This document shows positions 5,324 through 6,655 of a DNA stretch of 6,655 bases, piece by piece. Every line of letters begins with the position of its first letter. Position 1 is the first letter of the stretch. The DNA comes from Pseudomonadota bacterium (GTDB lineage: Bacteria > Pseudomonadota > Gammaproteobacteria > Steroidobacterales > Steroidobacteraceae). The position numbers and the translations under genes are program-made. Under the pieces are notes generated by a model that had not been told where the DNA came from, made no database searches, and saw only the letters and a list, made by a program, of their open reading frames with translations. Where the stretch lies: assembly GCA_021817875.1 (NCBI GenBank), contig JAKAFQ010000242.1, positions 1 to 6,655 of the forward strand, read 5' to 3'.

Positions 5324-5601
5324 CTCAGAAAGCGCTCGCTGATCTCGAACGGCTGTTTGATTTTATTGCGGCCGAGAACCCTGAAAAGGCGCGCGAACAG
5401 ATTCTCAGCGTGCGAAAGGCGTTTGAGCTGCTTGCCGACCATCCGCTCCTCGGACGGTCTGCGGAAAACGGGCGGCGGGAACTCATTCTATCTCGCGGCC
5501 GTTACGGATACATCGCGAAGTACCGTTGGCTACCTGCCGAAGACATAGTTCTTATTCTTGCGGTTCGGCATCAGCTCGAGGCCGGCTACGCGGGAGAATA
5601 A
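5305..5601 (+). CDS. RelE/ParE-superfamily toxin
   Basis: A 98-residue toxin of the ParE_toxin family. It starts MATVKITQKALADLERLFDF, then ENPEKAREQ, the HPLLGRSAENGRREL segment (46-60), RGRYGYIAKYRW (64-75) and the characteristic C-terminal AVRHQLEAGY (86-95). ParE members inhibit DNA gyrase while RelE members cleave ribosome-bound mRNA; the motif set and RHH partner favour ParE, but the target cannot be decided from sequence. The gene is full length with no frame damage, and its ATG lies inside the antitoxin gene, indicating translational coupling. It stands out as intact between two broken genes. Confidence 0.88.
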   Translation: MATVKITQKALADLERLFDFIAAENPEKAREQILSVRKAFELLADHPLLGRSAENGRRELILSRGRYGYIAKYRWLPAEDIVLILAVRHQLEAGYAGE

Positions 5602-5705
5602 GGCGATGATTTCTCGTCGCCAAAGGAGTGAGTTCGGCCAATTTGCGACAGAGCGGTGTCGTAGTGTCGGCGCCGAAAGCGGTTGTTCGCGGGAGCGAAT
5701 TATTT

Positions 5706-5956
5706 TCAGCGATGAGGACATCCGGGCCAGCAGCACGGTCGGCGCATGCCTTTTCGCATTTCATCAAGACCGACTACTATGCGCGGTTCCTGGTCTCGTC
5801 TTTCTTGGCGGATGTGACCCAGCATATCCACTCATTGCGTGCTGGTGGCGTGATGCTCGCGCATACATTTGTGACAATTGGGTCAGACTCAATCGCCTTT
5901 CGAAAAGCTATCGGCATTCTGTGGACTGTGCCGGAAGCGATCGCTTGTCGGGCCAT
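5706..5956 (-). pseudogene. Frameshifted YdeI/OmpD-associated (OmdA-like) small protein
   Basis: Reading leftward from ATG 5956, one frame gives TVHRMPIAFRKAIESDP, then ITPPARNEWICWVTSAKKDE and TRNR, and meets two stops near 5777. A second frame then continues with IVVGLDEMRKGMRRPCCWPG and CPHR before TGA at 5708-5706. Joined, they match the OmdA pattern: LRKAL..P, a spsyrrEyvrWi-like helix (here NEWICWV), AKK.ETR, and the GKRRPCCWPGCPHR tail seen in short members of this family. One missing base near 5780 explains the break, giving an ancestral length of about 83 residues. OmdA proteins have been linked to bacteriocin or peptide protection; the biochemical role is not settled. A sequencing error could also cause the shift. 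Overlapping plus-strand open frames here are shadows. Confidence 0.72.
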
Positions 5957-6192
5957 GGTTTCCAGCAGTGTGCCAAGCATTATCCGTTCCGCAAACTCGG
6001 CGCCGCGCCTCCTGTCAGCACGGGGTTTCCCGTTCCGCCTGGTCCGGAAGGCGGCTGCCTGGATGTCCGCTTCTCCCGCTGTCGCCCACCCCTGACATGC
6101 AGGGCTGAATGACCGGAACGGGTCGATACCTGCACGGTCGGACAATCGGCAGCGACCGCGTGCACGGCACGAAAGCGTACAAAAAAACTGCG
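5957..6192. other. Intergenic stretch with no recognised gene
   Basis: No frame on either strand gives a recognisable protein between the start of the OmdA remnant and the Pho-box-like element. The longer open frames run through from neighbouring shadows and lack ribosome binding sites or conserved motifs. It contains an A7 run (6181-6187) and repeated TGCACGG words (6131-6137, 6161-6167) of unknown meaning. I see no copy of the tRNA-Ser 3' end that would mark the right edge of an island. Confidence 0.5.
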
Positions 6193-6226
6193 CTGTCACA
6201 ATGGCGTAACACCCGCATGGTGTACT
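6193..6226 (+). promoter_or_regulatory. Pho-box-like element and -10 upstream of the PlcP-like gene
   Basis: CTGTCAC (6193-6199) matches the PhoB half-site CTGTCAY exactly. After a 4-bp AATG spacer comes GCGTAAC (6204-6210), matching 4 of 7. Ten bp further on is TGG-TGTACT, a -10 candidate at 6221-6226 with an extended TGn. The 7-4-7 layout and the 10-bp gap reproduce typical E. coli Pho promoters, and the start would fall near 6233, 26 nt before the GTG. The weak second half-site limits confidence. Confidence 0.45.
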
Positions 6227-6258
6227 CGGCGTCGTCACGGTGAACGAGCCACCCGGCG

Positions 6259-6655
6259 GTGTCCGCGGCTGACGACCACTATTATTATCGAACGATCTGG
6301 ATATCCGACATTCACCTCGGTACTCCGGGGTGCCAGGCTTACTATCTGCTCGATTTCCTGCGTACGCATCAGGCCAACACGTTGTATCTCGTCGGAGACA
6401 TCGTGGATGGCTGGCAGCTGAAGAAGAGCTGGTATTGGCCGCAGGCGCACAACGATGTCGTGCAGAAAATTCTGCGCAGCGCGCGCAAGGGCGCGAAGGT
6501 CGTTTACGTTCCCGGCAACCACGACGAACTGGTGCGGCAATTCATCGGCCTGTGCCTGGGCGACATCGCCATCATCAAAGACGCGGTCCACACGACCGCG
6601 GACGGCAAGCGACTCTGGGTCGTGCACGGCGATCTGTTCGACGGCGTCATGCAGC
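6259..6655 (+). CDS. PlcP/LpxH-family metallophosphoesterase, N-terminal part (cut by window edge)
   Basis: Calcineurin-like phosphoesterase of the COG2908 group. The visible 132 residues carry the metal-binding motifs in order: ISDIHLGT (Asp17, His19), LVGDIVDGW (Asp47), VPGNHDE (Asn87, His88, Asp89) and VVHGDLFD (His123, Asp125). SWYWPQAHNDVVQKILR (57-73) closely resembles rhizobial PlcP, a phospholipase C that strips phosphate headgroups during phosphate starvation to supply diacylglycerol for lipid remodelling. Automated pipelines often call such proteins UDP-2,3-diacylglucosamine diphosphatase (LpxH). I favour PlcP because of this segment and the Pho-box-like promoter, but cannot exclude an LpxH-type role. 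GTG 6259 is chosen because an in-frame TGA lies at 6241-6243 and no other start codon precedes the first motif. No clear ribosome binding site is seen. Confidence 0.88.
   Translation, partial: MSAADDHYYYRTIWISDIHLGTPGCQAYYLLDFLRTHQANTLYLVGDIVDGWQLKKSWYWPQAHNDVVQKILRSARKGAKVVYVPGNHDELVRQFIGLCLGDIAIIKDAVHTTADGKRLWVVHGDLFDGVMQ

Noticed and set aside
5602..5621. Stem GGCGA/TCGCC after the ParE stop as a terminator
   Set aside because: Only 5 bp with a 10-nt loop and no T-tract; too weak to call.
5606..6112. Plus-strand open frames at 5606-6112 and 5628-6095 as new genes
   Set aside because: No ribosome binding site at proper spacing, no recognised motif, and they cover the minus-strand OmdA-like remnant in its entirety.
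6235..6627. Minus-strand 130-codon frame at the right end
   Set aside because: It is antisense to the clearly identified metallophosphoesterase gene.

Overview
The window looks like chromosomal DNA from a GC-rich gammaproteobacterium, probably near the Xanthomonadales, Nevskiales or Steroidobacterales. The reasons are the high GC content, the divergent guaB/xseA pair, tadA beside mltF (neighbours in E. coli too), a CCA-encoding tRNA-Ser, and a PlcP/LpxH-type metallophosphoesterase. The exact taxon cannot be read from the sequence.

Positions 1-3667 are core genome. The first 37 codons of guaB run leftward from 111. xseA (168-1541) and tadA (1557-2057) run rightward as a tight pair. mltF (3536-2088) converges on tadA across only 30 bp. 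A tRNA-Ser(CGA) gene (3575-3667) diverges from mltF, and one symmetric -10 element appears to serve both.

Positions 3668-4048 hold the most unusual structure. The tRNA is followed by two diverged tandem units of 190 and 191 bp, and each ends in a copy of the last 18-21 nt of the tRNA. Each unit holds a terminator-like hairpin, an exact 18-20 nt inverted copy of the tRNA T-arm region, and a chain of four hairpins, two of which keep pairing although their sequences differ. The layout recalls the rtt repeats after tyrT in E. coli, here on a serine tRNA.

Positions 4049-6258 are accessory and partly decayed. They include a cluster of GGGGTA boxes that could be old integrase arm sites, a broken vapC toxin gene, an intact ribbon-helix-helix/ParE toxin-antitoxin pair (5033-5601) with a palindromic candidate operator, and on the minus strand a frameshifted YdeI/OmpD-associated (OmdA) gene (5956-5706). 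No integrase gene and no distant matching att copy is visible, so a mobile origin is an inference.

From 6259 to the window end lies the first 132 codons of a PlcP/LpxH-like calcineurin-type phosphoesterase. A Pho-box-like element and a -10 sit in front of it at the spacing typical of PhoB promoters, which fits a phosphate-starvation lipid-remodelling role.
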